DNA from: Tomocerus qinae
Lineage: Eukaryota; Arthropoda; Collembola; Entomobryomorpha; Tomoceridae
Direction of reading: 5' to 3'
Length of the DNA stretch: 64,000 nt
Assembly: GCA_020055645.1 (NCBI GenBank)
Contig: CM034547.1
Location: 59,336,909-59,400,908, forward strand
The position numbers and the translations under genes are program-made. Below the pieces are notes generated by a model that worked only from the letters and a program-made list of their open reading frames with translations, was not told the origin of the DNA and did no database searches. Shown here piece after piece: positions 1 through 15,100 of the stretch (position 1 is the stretch's first letter; each line of letters begins with the position of its first letter).

Positions 1-3000
1 GCTATTATTCAGTCTGTCTTGATTAACACTTGTCTTTGTTTCAAATACTGTAAAGCGAATCGCAACTTGACAAAAGACTGAACCTCACGAACCAATTGAC
101 CTCTACCTTCATGTACTACTCTTCAAATGCAGTCGGGAAATTGACCGGACGACTCAGGACTTCCTTTCGGCTATCTTTTCGTGAACAATAAAATATGCAG
201 CTGATAGTCATAAATGTAGAAATGTGAATTAAAATGTCATACTGATCACTAACGCAATGACTTGCAAGGAAACCGACCATTGCTTAATTCTTTAAAAGAT
301 TTAGTGAAGATGGAAATGTGGACGTGTCATGAACATGAACTGCAAAATAATCATAGTATAAATCTTATAATCTTTCTTCACGCGGAAATAATGCTTCTTA
401 GAGCAAAGTCCACCAGCAAAACCAGCAAGGCCAGCTAGGAAAATTGGCAGTGACAATGTAAAATGCTCTTTCATGTTCGTTAAGTTAATTCACTCTACTT
501 AGTTTTCTGTAGGAGGATTTTGAATTATGAATCTTGTTCATATCAGTAATGTTCAGCTTTCTATTAGTCTGGCAAGATGAAAAATGCATGAAAATGATAT
601 TAAACATGACGGTTCGCAGTACGTAGCAAAGAATGATATATTTTAATGGTATTGTGGGTCTGGTATGGAGGTGGACTCTAGGTGGACAGTTAACTTGAGA
701 ATTTAAAATATGGGTTTTTTGGAATTGTAAGCGTAATAAGATAAAAGTGTAATAATTGATGTATAGTTGTATAATGTGTGGTCACTTAATGCTGTCCTTG
801 TATAGCTATTTGTATTACGTGACTCATAATAAGAGCCATAATAATTTACAGATTTCGTAATTCATCGTAATGTAGGTAGTAATGACATTACACTAACAGC
901 CGTTCGGCCACCGCTCGATCATAAAAAGCCATAGAGAATACGTTTCAACTTAGTTGCAAGCCAAAAGATAATCTATCTTGCTTTGTCATGTGTTGACTTG
1001 AGTGAAGCTAACTTTGTAATCTAAGAAGATTATCAAACCGATTAGGTACATCAGCCAAGTCATGATGTGTCCGTCTCTTTTTATTACTCCTTTCATAGCT
1101 CTGAGACTACAAGCTTGCTGTATTATCTATGTAGTACAGATATTTGGTATTCTAAATGCGAAGATACTATTAGTAAACATAAACCATAGTACATTTCTAT
1201 TTCCTATACATAAAACAAATAGGACGGGATGAGGATGATAGGAGGAGGAACCCGATATCATAAGAAATGCAATCACGTAACAATAACATGGAGTCAAAGG
1301 AAGAAGCCAATGCAATTGTAATGCAATACGTATGCTAAGCAAATACAATGAACATCCGCAAAGCAAGGATTTACGAATGATTAATGAATCAGTTTTGTAT
1401 TGTTTGATGGATTACTTTGATTTTTAGACAGTTGCAGCGTGATAAGTACAGTTACAATTGGGAATTAAGTAGAATTAGTGACTTGTTCAACTGTCTTGTC
1501 TATGCATATGCGGAAAAATAAATTAAGTTACAGGATGTGTCTTGCAATTTGTAATGTGATTGTATGCTCACGATTAAGTCCAGTCACCTGAACTGTACTA
1601 AACTCGCAAGAACTGAACTCATTGTCATAATTTGTACTGGTAATTAGTTTCAGTCATCTAATAGCACCTTAATACCCCATTCAAGACACTAAGTAACATG
1701 CACTGATGTGGTACAGGCGAATTTGCACTAAACAAACAGAAGCAGCGCATAATAAAAGAAAACTGCATTTTACAATTACACATTATACAAGATACTTGAA
1801 ATTCTTCAGCTTCTTGTTGGTTGTAATCGCGTTTTATGGACATTGTAATGTTACTATTATGTTTCGTTGTTACGTGATGCATCACTATGACTCGGCGTGC
1901 ATTGTACAATTAGTATTTCTAGTACAAAAGTATACTTTTCTGCAATTAGTACATTCTGTAAACCAGGTGTAAATAGGAAAGTAAAAATAGACTGTTTTTT
2001 TATAGTGAAGCTACCAAGAATAGACAATTGGAGGATTCAGACTTAAAAAATGTTGAGTAATATGTGAATAATTGTCCTGTGGCTTGGGCTGGTTTGTTAA
2101 ACATTGGATTGCCCCAGTCATGCTTTACTGACATATAGACAGGCAATCACTAATATGGTGCACATGAACTGTGGAATATTTTCTTCAACGAACACTGGAT
2201 TAGTAGGCAGGGAAAGAAAACAGGATGGAAGGGGAAATGAAAATGAGTTAAAAAGTTTATTAGGCGAGAAGTGAATTGTGTTCATTACAGAAAAATTCAG
2301 AATCCCATACATTTCTATGTGTAAAAAGGAGGAAACAGTCCGTTGCGGTTTGGTTGGAGACTTATTGTTGCTTCCCCACAGTCCGCGGTTTTTAGAAACA
2401 GATGAATTTTACGATGAGAAAATTCCTAACGACGCTTTTGAAAAATTATGACAAGCACTCAACCGGAAAGAGAGCGACCATGACTTGATTTTATGGTTTA
2501 TGTCATATCTTCTAGTAGAGTATAATATTTTCCTACATGTATTACTATGAATCTCGATCAAGGAGGTAACTAACATATTCATAATGCATTAAAACACCTT
2601 CATCTCTACTAAAAATCTTTTTCAAGAAACTTTAGCTACATCTTTCTAACCCTTTATTGGTAAATAACCTACCCATGTTGAACCTACCATACATGGATAG
2701 TAATTTTGTAGTTGCAAGATAAAAGTACCTACACTTAAACAAACTGAAGGCATGACATGTCACAGAATGTATTATTTTCGTTTACGGCGACGTTAAATAC
2801 ACAGCACTACTGAGAAAATGCATTTCTTCATTCATTTCTCGAATGAAAATGAACATGGAATTTTTTGCTCGAAGGCTGACATGACAGAAAATGGGAGCGA
2901 CAATAATTTAAGAAGTTAAGAGCTGATGTGATGTCTGCTCTGTGTGGCGGCTGCTCTTTTTCCTTCACGCCGGTGATCATGAACATGAAGCTTGTCGGAA

Positions 3001-6000
3001 CATCGCATTATATTACAGTTGCACATTGCACACACTAAATTGCAGATACGAGTTGAGATAGAAGGTGTGGAGAAAACAAGATGTTATGTGACTACACACT
3101 CGGATCATTTACTCTGTACACAAGAAAATTAGCATACTATCAACTTTATCTCGTGTTCATATGAAATGGATGCAGAACATAACTTATAGAGCACGTAAGA
3201 GACATGTCGTCGACAGTCTAAAAGATAATGGGACAATACGCTGGAGGAGGTCTATCTTTATCATAAAAATATCTGACTGCTAGATAGTAATGAAAAGGTT
3301 TACATCGTGCTTATTATTACACAAAGACACTTGTGTGGTATTCTTATGTAGAGAATAGTTATTATTGTATATGTTGGTATATGCTAATAATAAATGCGTT
3401 TTCGTGTGCACACTTCTTATTATGTAACATGAAGCGGAAACCTTGTCGCTGTCCTGTCACGTCACGATCTTCCGATCTTCCATCACAATCCCAATCACTA
3501 ACATGTATTACAACCGTACATTTTATTTTCATAGCTTTTTCTGCTTAGCTTGGTTAAAATGACAAAGAACGCTAGTTAGTTATACTCTCCTTTGTCCATA
3601 ACATTATTTTTTGTCCGTGTACTGTTGCATTCTGTGTTTTGTAATAGAGTTTTTTGCTCTTGTCTCAAGTCCCGGTACAATAGTACAAAGAAAATTCAAT
3701 CTTTTATCCAATCAAATATCTCATCTTGCCAATCAATACATTGGCACATGCTTGTTTTTATAGTTCTGAAATAATGCATTAGCAAGTCTGTACATTTTTA
3801 TATAATTTTAGGATGTGCATATTAAATTGTGTTGGGATAGAGTTGTATATTCACGATGCAATGTTGATGAGATGAGCAGAAAGGATTTAAAGCATGGTTT
3901 TCTGAAGTGAACCATGCCATTCCACGTAGTTCCACGCAATGCAGTGCAATTTGTAATGCAGGCCGAGGCGAGGCAGACCATTTCCTTTTCATTTGGTTTT
4001 TTCGCAACTTCATTTCAGCGTATCGCATTCGTATTCCTTCTTTCTTTAGCATGACCATCATCATGTTATACAAACCTTAGTCAGTATACATACCACCGGC
4101 AGAAATTCAATTCAAGTTTTATTAAAGTATACGTTTACCTTGTCAGTCACAGCATACGAGTACATGCATGATATGCCTAAACACAGAAATGCATATGTAG
4201 TAAGTAATACCAAATGAGATGCTCTTTACATCTCAACTTTTTCTAGTCCTTTCAATTACCCGTGGAATGCAGAATAGAAACAGACAAGACATCCAACAAA
4301 GCAATAAATAATGGACGAGAGGGCAGTGCCTTTGTCCGGAAGAATCTTTATATGTCATGATGCTACTTCACTTATAACTACAGCTATATCTTCCCTTGCC
4401 TTATATCCCTAAAAACTAAACATTCGGGAGTATAAACATTACCTATGCGTTTTTTAAAGCTTACCTTGGCAGTTTTTATTCCTGAATTGTTTTCTTTACA
4501 TTTTCCTTGTTGCAAATTCCTTGTTTACAATAGCAAAATGATTGTTGCTACATCTCAAACTGCAAATCATGAGACGAAAGTCATTTTTAATATTGAATTA
4601 TTATTTACGCTTTGGACCACTTTATTTCCATTCTGTGTTACTTGAATTATCGTCGAATCATTGAAACTCGTTTTCATGCGAATTTACTCTAAAATCTACA
4701 CTATCCGCATTTTCTTACATCTGCATATGCAAGCCAACATTATTTTTCATTATCTTTAGTTATTGTTAGTGGTATGGTGGTAATAAACACAATTAATATA
4801 AAAGTTATTACATCTGCCATTCTGTTTCGCAAAAAAAAAACTTTTAATAAGACCTAAATATATCGAACGTGTAGAAATACTGATAAGTGCATCGAGATTT
4901 CTGCACCTGACAATCCTACTTGATAAGTTTGATTGCAAATTGCAAAAGAGGTTCCGCTCCATTCATTTCGGCATTTTAATTTGGGATTTTATGTGGGATA
5001 GTAAAGATGTAACTAGTAGATAACGGAGTGCTTACTGAACAACAAAATTGAGTTTGTATGTAACTTGAGTTTATTAGTTGAGTAAAGAACGAAGAGAATT
5101 TCCTTTAACTATGCAAACGCACTCTCCTGTCAAGATTGCAAAGTTGGGGAAAAGTAAATATGTAAATGAGCACAAGTAAAGTCAACCACAGAGAGTTTGT
5201 TTTGTGCGAGGCATAATGCAGTCCATCCACTCTTCTGCTGTAAACTTGTCTAAAGATTGTGATTTATTTGCTGCAACGCAAATTCTGAACATTTAGCTGC
5301 TGGTTGTAAAGTAGGAGTATTTGTACTACCTATAAGAATCGGAATGAATGGGCATACCTGCATACTTAAGCAGACTTTATATAACTCGTTGTAAAAGTGT
5401 GCAGAAGTTTTGAGACAGATGAGCTATGTTTGTAGTCAGTGCATCATCTTTTTCTATATAAGTTTCACTTTTACTTGTGCTTAAGCCATGTACGTTTTCT
5501 TGACAAAGTTGAGGAAACGGTCATGCTAATCTGACTCTTCTTCCATTATTGTCTTCCCTTCCTCTTTTCTTTCCTTTATATGACTAGAGATAACTTGATG
5601 TCAGCATAAAGTAACATTTGTAGGAAGGCGTGCGTTTAATGATCATCAAATTCAAATCTTAGTGCAGACTGACATATTTCTAATACTCATTCAACCCAAT
5701 TCGTCAATCGAATCTAATTTTCTTTGGAAAGCAACTGAAATTAGAGAGGATAAGAATCAAATTAAGTCAGAGCACTAAACTCTAATTTTTCTGTAGGGAT
5801 GTATAGAATTTCCATCAAGTTAATCGCCTTCTCTTGCATGTTTAGTTTGACTTCAATCTAGCTCAAAGTAATCACTAGCAGTTTAACTTGCGTTTCCTTT
5901 CGTTATGTGCGAAAGGATCTTTTTGGCGTGATAAAATGACTTCTTTGCTTTAGCTACCTTTACTTACGTGTTTATCTCTTCTCAGATGCACATGCAATTT

Positions 6001-9000
6001 TCAGCAATCAAACTCTTTAGCTTAACCAACTCATTTGACGTATAGCTATCTATAATACGCACATTTAGTGACTCTCAATAAAATTATATATGAACTCCTT
6101 TCCTAAAAGTAAACATGCATATCCGTTTGATACAAACTCACAGCCATTACTGATTACTATATAAATACATCTGTGACTACCTTTTACTTACATTTACAAT
6201 GCAAATATACGATGCACAACTACAGCTATTTAGAAACTGCTCTTATGGTATGTTTATTTAATAGTGTAACGTAATATATTTTGGTACAATATAGAAAGGA
6301 GTATTATTAGTAGCAAGCACAGCATAGTTGTGTATGCACTCTTGGTGAATGACACAATATCAGTGAAATAGCTAACCTCATTCCATTTTATTTGTATGAA
6401 AGTTTTTTCAATCCGTGTTAAGCTGAGCCCCTCATCAAATGAAATGTAAAGCAAAAAAAGCAAAGCTGGGCACAAACAGAGTCTGTGATTATGTCATTCT
6501 ATTTAACTTCTTCATTCCGTTGTGATTGCATCAAATTACATTTGATTGTGTGCTGGGTGAAGTTAGTGAGTGAGTGAGTGAATTAACTCCATTAATGTTT
6601 AGTACAGCGTAGCAAAGATTACAATCATAAAATTAAAAGAGCTTGTGTGTCAAGTCAACTTCCAATTATTAGCAAAGGTAACGTAACGTCTGTGCACGTA
6701 CCTTTATAAGTAATATACTACGTAGGATGCGCACATTCCTTTTTATAGATACCATATTTAATATAGAAATGCTCTATCTGCTGGCTTTATTATGTTCAGA
6801 ATTCTTTTCAATAAATTGCACGTCAGTAGTAGTGTGTAAGTTAGTTTGCTATCTCCCTATTACTGCTCAGGATGATACACATAACTATTCGCAGGAGAAT
6901 GGAAATAACTTGTGTATTTTATTGCTACACACAGTATCGTTGTTGTATCTGTTCTCCACGTAGGTATTTAGGCATTAAGAAGGCTGAAGATAAGAGGACT
7001 TTCACTCGATATATTTCTAGTATGGTTAGCTTTGCTTCATCATTGTATCGTGTTACGAAGGATAAATACAATAATCTGAGTCTGTCTAACTATGCCTATA
7101 ATAAATGTGAGATGTTCGCAAGAGATTTTATTCCTTGCTTACTGGGCTACGCTTTTACGAAACTCATTGACTTCAGTTGAGTTAACTTGAAACGACATGA
7201 CATGACATGATTGAGTTCGATGATTGTTCTCTTCAGAGTGCGAAAACTATCCATTCATCTCGGAAAACCATTGTGTAGCAATGGCATTGTATTATTTGCA
7301 GTAGGTATTTATACGCGTATTGTATTCGAGAGATACATGAATACAGCATCTCATTGTTTCCCTCACCAACTGATGTACATCAGTTCAACTCAAAATGCAA
7401 TGTATAGAAATAGGAAAGTAAACGTATGAATGTGATAGTTTAAGCCGGTTCAATTGTCAATTGTGATTGCGAGTGAGCTCTCATTGTTCTATATTGAATC
7501 TTTGCTCCAGAACTCATTCAGCTCGCAATACATGACTTGACGTACCTGTTCAACTTTTTCAAAGATTCACGAATCATGGAAACAATGATAATTTGGGGAT
7601 AATAAATGTACAGTACAAACTAGAGGTAAACAAAAGAATGGCGTGGGTGGGTGCTGTTTTTGTTTTTTTCCTTATCTGTTTTTTGCAACAGGCTATTTAC
7701 CTAGCACCATCCACTACCAAGCCACTGCTATCCTTGTTACAGAATAGAGACACAAAATCATAACAGATATTGTACGTGTAATTATGAATTTTATGAATAT
7801 TTCTTGTAAAAATGAAATTTAATGTTAGCTTAGGTATTTCTGTTTATGTTTATAATAATATGTAATTACACTGCCAATAATAATCGTAAGTAAGTCTAGG
7901 ACTCGACTAGTAGGGCGGTAGTAGGTACAACAAGGAAAATGTAATGTACATTAAATTTATTATCGATATAACATTGCTAAACTGGCACTTACGCTTTAGA
8001 TTACGCAGCAGCACAGACAGTTTGTTCATTACAATCTTGGCTATTGTACCTATTTGCATGTACTTAGAGTATTTAGCACTCTTATAAAGCCTCTCTACAT
8101 TGAGTTGAGAAAAAGATGCGATGCTGAATTGAATGTAAGAGGTGGATGTAGAAATGGAGATAATAAGAGGTTAAATGAGTTCGGAGTTCGTGATGTGGAA
8201 CATTCATTTGTTAATTGTATAGTTGGTTCATTATTGCACTCCTGCACTCTGACTGTGCTGTTGTTCACGTGAATAAGTGTACTTAATATTAGTATAGCTG
8301 TACTATTAGGGTCTGTATTAGTATAGCAGGGTATAAAGTATAGTAAAGTGTGCATAGAAGATCGGTTTGACTAAGGGATACTTTCGGCACCAAAGTCTAT
8401 GATTAGACAGATTTCGTCTCTTGGTTTCATTTGGTCTACTAGTCATATACTATTTAGTGCATTGCCCACACTAAATGCAACATAGCATTTATATGGATCC
8501 GTAGCCGTGATAGAGAATATTATGCCAATCCTTTTCGCAATAAACTTCAAGTGTTACCCTTTTCTTTGTTTTTAAGACCTATAACTTATAGGAGTAGAAA
8601 TGTGAAGTGAATTGAACATTTTTTATAGAGAAGATAAGTACCTATACCTACAGATAGTTATAAAAAATATAGAGCATCGCTATATCCTATATATTTAATG
8701 TCTTGTCTAATTACAAACTGTCTTTCGTAGTGTATATTTTTTACATAGGGATTTGAATGAAAAGCTTTCGATTTATTACTATTGAATTTTGTATAGGGAA
8801 TGATTGCATTGTAAGATAAGTAAAGAGTGTCACTTTATATAGGTTGTGGTACATGTAGTGTTGTATATCTCACGCCCTATTATTTATTTTCGTGGCCCAC
8901 AAAGCCAACAATACTGACAATGAGGAGTCTTCACGATTTTTCTACTTCTTTTCAATAATAAATGTACTAAGATTGCAATTGTATTTAACAAAAAGTGTTG

Positions 9001-9153
9001 AGCAAACAAAGCAGAAAATCAATAACTATAATATTAAAGGGGTTAATAGAAGTACTTAGTAGATATATATAATTTGCTATATGAAATGTTCTGATAGGGA
9101 ATGTATACTTCAATAAATATCTAATAAATTGTATTATGTTTTCTTTTTTGCAG
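1..9153. other. AT-rich tract without a resolved gene
   Basis: I see no exon here that I can support. The open frames are short (under about 105 codons), of AT-driven composition, and often open on both strands at once. The tract is either intergenic or holds 5' untranslated exons of the RhoGEF gene, because the first RhoGEF exon I can place (9154) begins at a splice acceptor in phase 0. Small simple repeats occur, including a GTGA run near 6565–6582 and a CATGA run at 7194–7211. A short Arg/Cys/Ser-rich frame near 3430–3520 was considered but has no support. Confidence 0.5.
6565..6582. repeat. GTGA simple repeat
   Basis: About four tandem copies of the tetramer GTGA lie in noncoding sequence. 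Confidence 0.8.
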
Positions 9154-12100
9154 AGTAAGGGATTGATACAGAATGCAATGCGTGTGGCTCACGGCTCTTC
9201 TTCCTGTAATTCCGATGGAGGTAAGCGTTACACGTTATAACTTACAACTTGATTGAGATCAGAGTCAAATTTTCACTTCTACTATCTACGCCTGAGTGTA
9301 TCAATTCATTGTGTGAACGTATACTATCAATTGGAGGAATGATTAATGGGTCTGAGTTATTTGCCAGATTTATTGTATTCCTACCGTGTGTAGTCCATAA
9401 TATATAAATGGGAATGAATCCACTCTGCGGGCGGCGGCAAGAAAATAGACAGACTGCATAGAAAAAGTCTATCTATAGATGTTCTAATTTGTTTTTTCCT
9501 GTAGTAATTAGCATTTCTGGTCTGATTTGATTTGTATACTAAAGTACTCCTCCAGAACTGATTTGTAAGACCACATCGTGTTCTTTTGTCGTTTTCACAG
9601 ATTTTATTAGATCTTTTTCTACGTATTTTACAGTGAGACATGTCACAAAAAAGATTTGCATATTGGTACAGATTAGTGCCTTAGACAGAAAAAGCATGTC
9701 CACAACAGAGATAGTAATGCTGCAAGTAGTAATGCGAAACGGAAACGGAAAGTTGAGCCATAAAGTCAACCTACTCTCACGTTCTGTTTCCACACTACTA
9801 GGAAAGAAAAACTCGTTGCATTGCTAACTTGCACCACAATAACACCTGCGTGCAAGCTATTTCTCTATGGCTTTTCCTAATATTTGTGTTTGTATGACAA
9901 GTCTGATAAATGAAATGTGCAATTGAGTCAGAGTACTCTGTGCTAAATCCTTCGTGAATAGTCCATCCATTTATAGCAATGTCCACTCTACATCTCTTCT
10001 GTAAATAGCCAGACAGGTCAAATAGTCAAATCGTGACCAAGTTTCAGTTTTGGGGGTGGAAATCTGTATTTGTACCATTTAAGTGTCATTTATAGTGCTC
10101 GCTAAACCAAAGTGACAAGTCGTTTCTGACAAATTTTTTCACTCGTACTATACTTGCTCAATGGATTTAATTTTGTTGGATAGACATGCTGCGCTGACTG
10201 AGCTCATTCTCATTATGTATGCATATTAGGTATATTTAATAGAACAAGCATTTTATTGCCGTGAATTAAGCATGATGACAAAATGACAACCACAGACTAA
10301 AAGATTGAGATGTACTAGGTATTCAGTTTCTGAACAGTACAGAATCAAACAGTTGGTGCTAAATATGTGTACTTTGACAATAGATAGACATTGTGCATAG
10401 ACAGGCTGATTAGGAGCTAACATGTAAAACAGTGACAGTTTTATGTGTAGAAAACCTATCCTAACATAAAACAGAGAGATTTGCCGTCTAACTGCTATGC
10501 TGTATGCAAATGGAAACGAGTTTTTACAGCTAGATCTATACAAATGCGTACGGTGTACAAAAATACGGTTTTATAGTTTTACACACGTGAGATGTAATTG
10601 TTCACTAAGTACATGTACTTAAAATATAATGCTGTGCAAACAGAGGATAGTAAGAATAAGAGTTTGACAACCGTTGTTCCTCCTGTACACTTACGTGCTG
10701 TGGGTAACTCTGTATACATAGAAAGTAGTTGCAAAACAAAGTTTTTGTATTTATTTTGCATATGATTTGAGAGTTGATATGTTGTCTTGTTGTGGTGTGG
10801 TTAGCTCACAATTAGAGACTGTGACTGACTGTTTGTTGTTAGCAGCACTGTGATGTGACGTGACTAACAACAAGTATCTGTTAGGACTAACGACGTACGA
10901 CCTACTGTTTGAAGTAGTAAATAGCATATTAGGAGGGAGAGTCAGCCAGGCCAGTCCCACAGCAAGTTCTGCTCTAATAGTCGTTTTCAAGTGCAAGAAT
11001 ATCTTATTAGTCCTAAAAAGTAATGTAAAATGAGTTAACTAGTACGATCTATGGTTTGATTATGGCTGATGTATCTTTGCAGAAATGGGGACTGACAACA
11101 ACAATGGACAGATAAGTTTCAAGGAAAATCAGAGGCTGAAAGTGGCCAAAGAGCTCGTGGAAACTGAAAGGAAGTACTGTCAAACTCTAAGAACAATTCA
11201 AGACACGTTTGCTCAGCCGTTGAAATCCTCCGGAATCCTTACCATCAGAGATATCAAGTACGACTAACAACCAAACCAACCACTTCACTATACTCCTCTC
11301 TCACCACTTTAAATCTTATTATGTCTCTTTTTATCTATTTTCCTTTTATTCCAAATAGACATGCTTTTATCATAACTATAGACTAGAATAAAATATTCTC
11401 ATCTTGCTTGAATGTTTGTGACTTTTCAGTTCTGATGAAAGAGTGAGTGATTCTTGTCATGATTGTAGACTTATACAGTATACATAGTTAGCAGGCAATT
11501 TAGTACTTTACGAAGAACATCAACCTTAAAAAATTCCAAATATATATTTAATACCGTCACTGACATTTTGTCGGGCTTTGCGATTTAAATTCGCTTAGCG
11601 TTGACGCAAATTACGAGATTACAGTCAAATTCCGTGAAAACTTTAAACCTAATGCCACAATCGTTAAAGTCAAGTTATTAGACTCATAAAGATTTTCCTG
11701 TCAGTCAGTATTATGCTGATTTTTTGTCAATGAAAATTATACACTTGCGCCTACTTGCTTAGTCTACTCGTAGGCGACGGGGAGCAAGTATGCAGATTAT
11801 GTTGTATGTATAGAAGCAATTTAACTTTATAGACACGATAATTGTCATCCAAGTACAGGTAGGTAGTATTTATATGTAATTAGGGGCAATCCTTCAAAAA
11901 ATGAAGATTTCGGTCTCATTGGATTGGAGATGATTGCTAAACATCCTTGAGAAGATTAACTTTAAGATAGCAATGTAAATGTAGCTGTCAATAATTATGA
12001 TTATTCTCGGTAGGAATCCACGAGCAAATTCCATTTCTAGTTAACTATATTATAGTACCTATATAAAGTTAATGACTATAGTTGCTGCTAATAATAAGAA

Positions 12101-15100
12101 GGCTATAAAGATGTATATGATAGGAGGTGATAATGTTGTCTTTAATTGAATCTTATTGTCCCTTCCTTTTCTATATGGGTGAATAAGGGAACATTTTCTA
12201 CAATGTTTACTTTAATATTCACTGACAAAGCGTAGGCCAGCAGATTATTTATGGTACGGCTCGTGCTAAGTTTGTTTTGTAGTGGAAGGAAAGCTGTAGA
12301 TGGTTAGGTAGTTAGGAAATTCCCTTAGAAATGTCTAGTACATGGGAATGTATTATAGGAACAGAACAATCAGCATCTTTCTCTTTCCTTAGATGAAATA
12401 GCTAAATGCTATGTGTATATACAGGGATTATTAATGATTCTGAGACAGGGTGCACTAAATAAATAGTACACAAGTGTAATTTGAATGCATACAACTTTGC
12501 TCCCTTCATTTCCAATGATGAAATAGTAGCTATTCAGCTGTTAAGCTTTGTTTGAAGACGAAGATTCGAATGCAAAGCTATTTTGCAAAGTCATCCTCAT
12601 TTTATATACAAGTGTAGAGAATAAAAGGTAACTTAACTACTGTATACAATCAGAGAAAAAAGTTAATAATCAGAGTCTAAGCACACACATAACGTAATGT
12701 TGGTATTTTCAAACACATGCAACGCAATGCAAATGCAACAATGATAATTGTTGACCATCTCTTCATATCACATCATTTTTCAATTCTTGAATCGAACAAA
12801 GAGTTATTATTACTTAAAGAGAAAGGGGCAAGTCGTTACATCTTACAAATCATAATAATAATGCACTTACCAAGGTGTGCATGACAGCTATAGCTAGATT
12901 TTCTTCTACTTACTTGTGTGATATGTGAAAACGATGAAACTACTTTGCTCAACTGAATCAACATAATTTAATGTAAGGCAGCAGTTGCTGTATAGCCATT
13001 TACTAATTGCACAGGCACTTACTTTGGAGTAAATAAGTACCTCCATCGATGGCTAACGTCATTTCTTATCTTAGCGCGTCGGCAAATGCTACTTATTTAT
13101 AACTTGTAATTACAGAACAATTATTGCAAATTGCTGGATTGCTACTGGCAGCACATGCACATGTCTAGAGGAATAAATCTTTGTTACACCAAGTAAACTG
13201 AGTGAGCAATTCACATGCGACCAAAGGTAATATAGTGCACTACGTATAGGCATTTACTTTCGCTAGGATCGAGATAAAGATATACCATTGGTTTTACAAG
13301 CAAATCCCTTACATTCAGTTTTCATGCGTATGAAAAATGAGTAATTGTACGGTATACTTCAGAAAAGAAACTTTATAATTTGGTCCTACAATTACAGTAC
13401 CTATAATGCTCATTCATCCAAATTTAATAGCATTTAATGATTCGCAGAGATAATTAATGATATTCGTGGAAAAATGATAAGAAAAAATAGTTAGGTATGC
13501 TGTACATTGATAAAAATGGCATAGTCACCTTTCCTTTAACTTACAACCTCTGATTTGATATGCGTGGACCATTCTAAGTGCAATTTGATTAAGAACTGAT
13601 ATCATTTGCATGCTGCTGTATAGCACATTAGATGATTTTATATTATAAAGTAGGTGAATAAGGTGAAACGAAATGTGAGATTCTGTTTTACTTATCTGAA
13701 CAATGGTAATAACTGATTGTAGGTTTTTATTTGTTTTGCAGTTCGCATTCTATTGCTGTAATCTGTAATTAAGCATGCAGAGCTCTATATGCTGCAATAT
13801 AAATATGTAAATATCTTCTATCAAGCATATTACAGAAAGTTGCATATTTGTGATTGTAAGAGTATCCGTACAGCAGTACTTCACAAACTTCACAAATGTA
13901 CGAAAGAACAGTATGGAAATATTCCAACGTAAATCCTCACTAAGCTAGAGATAATAGTATTTAATGAGCTTTATTTTTTGCTTTCTTTCTCAGGATATTT
14001 GAATATGAATTAGCTACACATTTGTATTCTTCAAACTACAGCTATGCTGCATTTTTATATGTTAAGCATGAAAGCATGAAAATCTATTAGACTGTGCTGT
14101 TGTAGGACAGTCGCAAAAATCAGAATGAGATTTTGCGAATAGTGTAATTTCATTTGGTGGGAGGTATCTGCTCTAGTTAACGATAACAATAACCTATTGA
14201 TGTGCAATATAGCAGTATAATTGTAGTGCATGGAGGTATTTAGTAGAGGTTCAGGTAGATAATTATTAGGATTTAGTATTTGGATTGGATGTATGTAAAA
14301 GGATGCGTGTGGATTTGCATGCACTTGGGTACTTAAATAAATAGTTGAAGGAGTGACATAGTACCGTATGTGTTGGTATACGGATAAATTGTGTGGAAGG
14401 ATTGCTGTGTGATTGGTAAGAATGTGAAGTATTGCTGTTGATTTAGATAGGAGCGTCCTGTCCTGTTTAACATTCTAGTGCAATCTAGATAATTTGATTT
14501 ATGTACAAACTGTTTTGTGTATGTGGTTGCAGCACGCTTTTCCCTGAGGAGGTATTCGATTTGTATGAGAAACACTGCGGACTTTTGGCGCAATTAGAGG
14601 AGCGGATCTCTTCCTGGAAAAGTCAACCGACCGTGGGCGACCTACTCGAGCGGTAACTCTTTTACATATTTTATTTGTCTGAATGAGTAATGACTTATCG
14701 TGGCACACATCTAATGTCAACTGTATATTTATTACATTGTATATGCTCTATTATACTGTTATATCTTAGGATAAGTAAAGTTTTAGCCACAAAAAGTATG
14801 CTGCAGATTGATATAAATTAAATGCATATCTTACAGCAGGTATATAGTAGTATACTTAAGTACTATAATGACGAAAGAAACCGTTATAGTTTACAAATAT
14901 GGGAGATAGTAAGGAGTATGTATATTATGTTTGGAAGGCATAAGGATAAATTAATGGGAGCTGCTATCATGTTTACACGTTTGATTTGATTGGGATGACA
15001 GGTTCACAAACGCAGAAGGATCGGATGTCCTCCGCCTGTACACGAGCTACGTGAACGACTTCCCAGAAGTGTTAAAGACCTTTCACAAGCTGTGCAGAAG

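Noticed and set aside
8054-8355. Overlapping frames of 72 and 86 codons on opposite strands upstream of the RhoGEF gene
   Set aside because: Both strands are open over the same bases, there is no splice or homology support, and the composition is ordinary.
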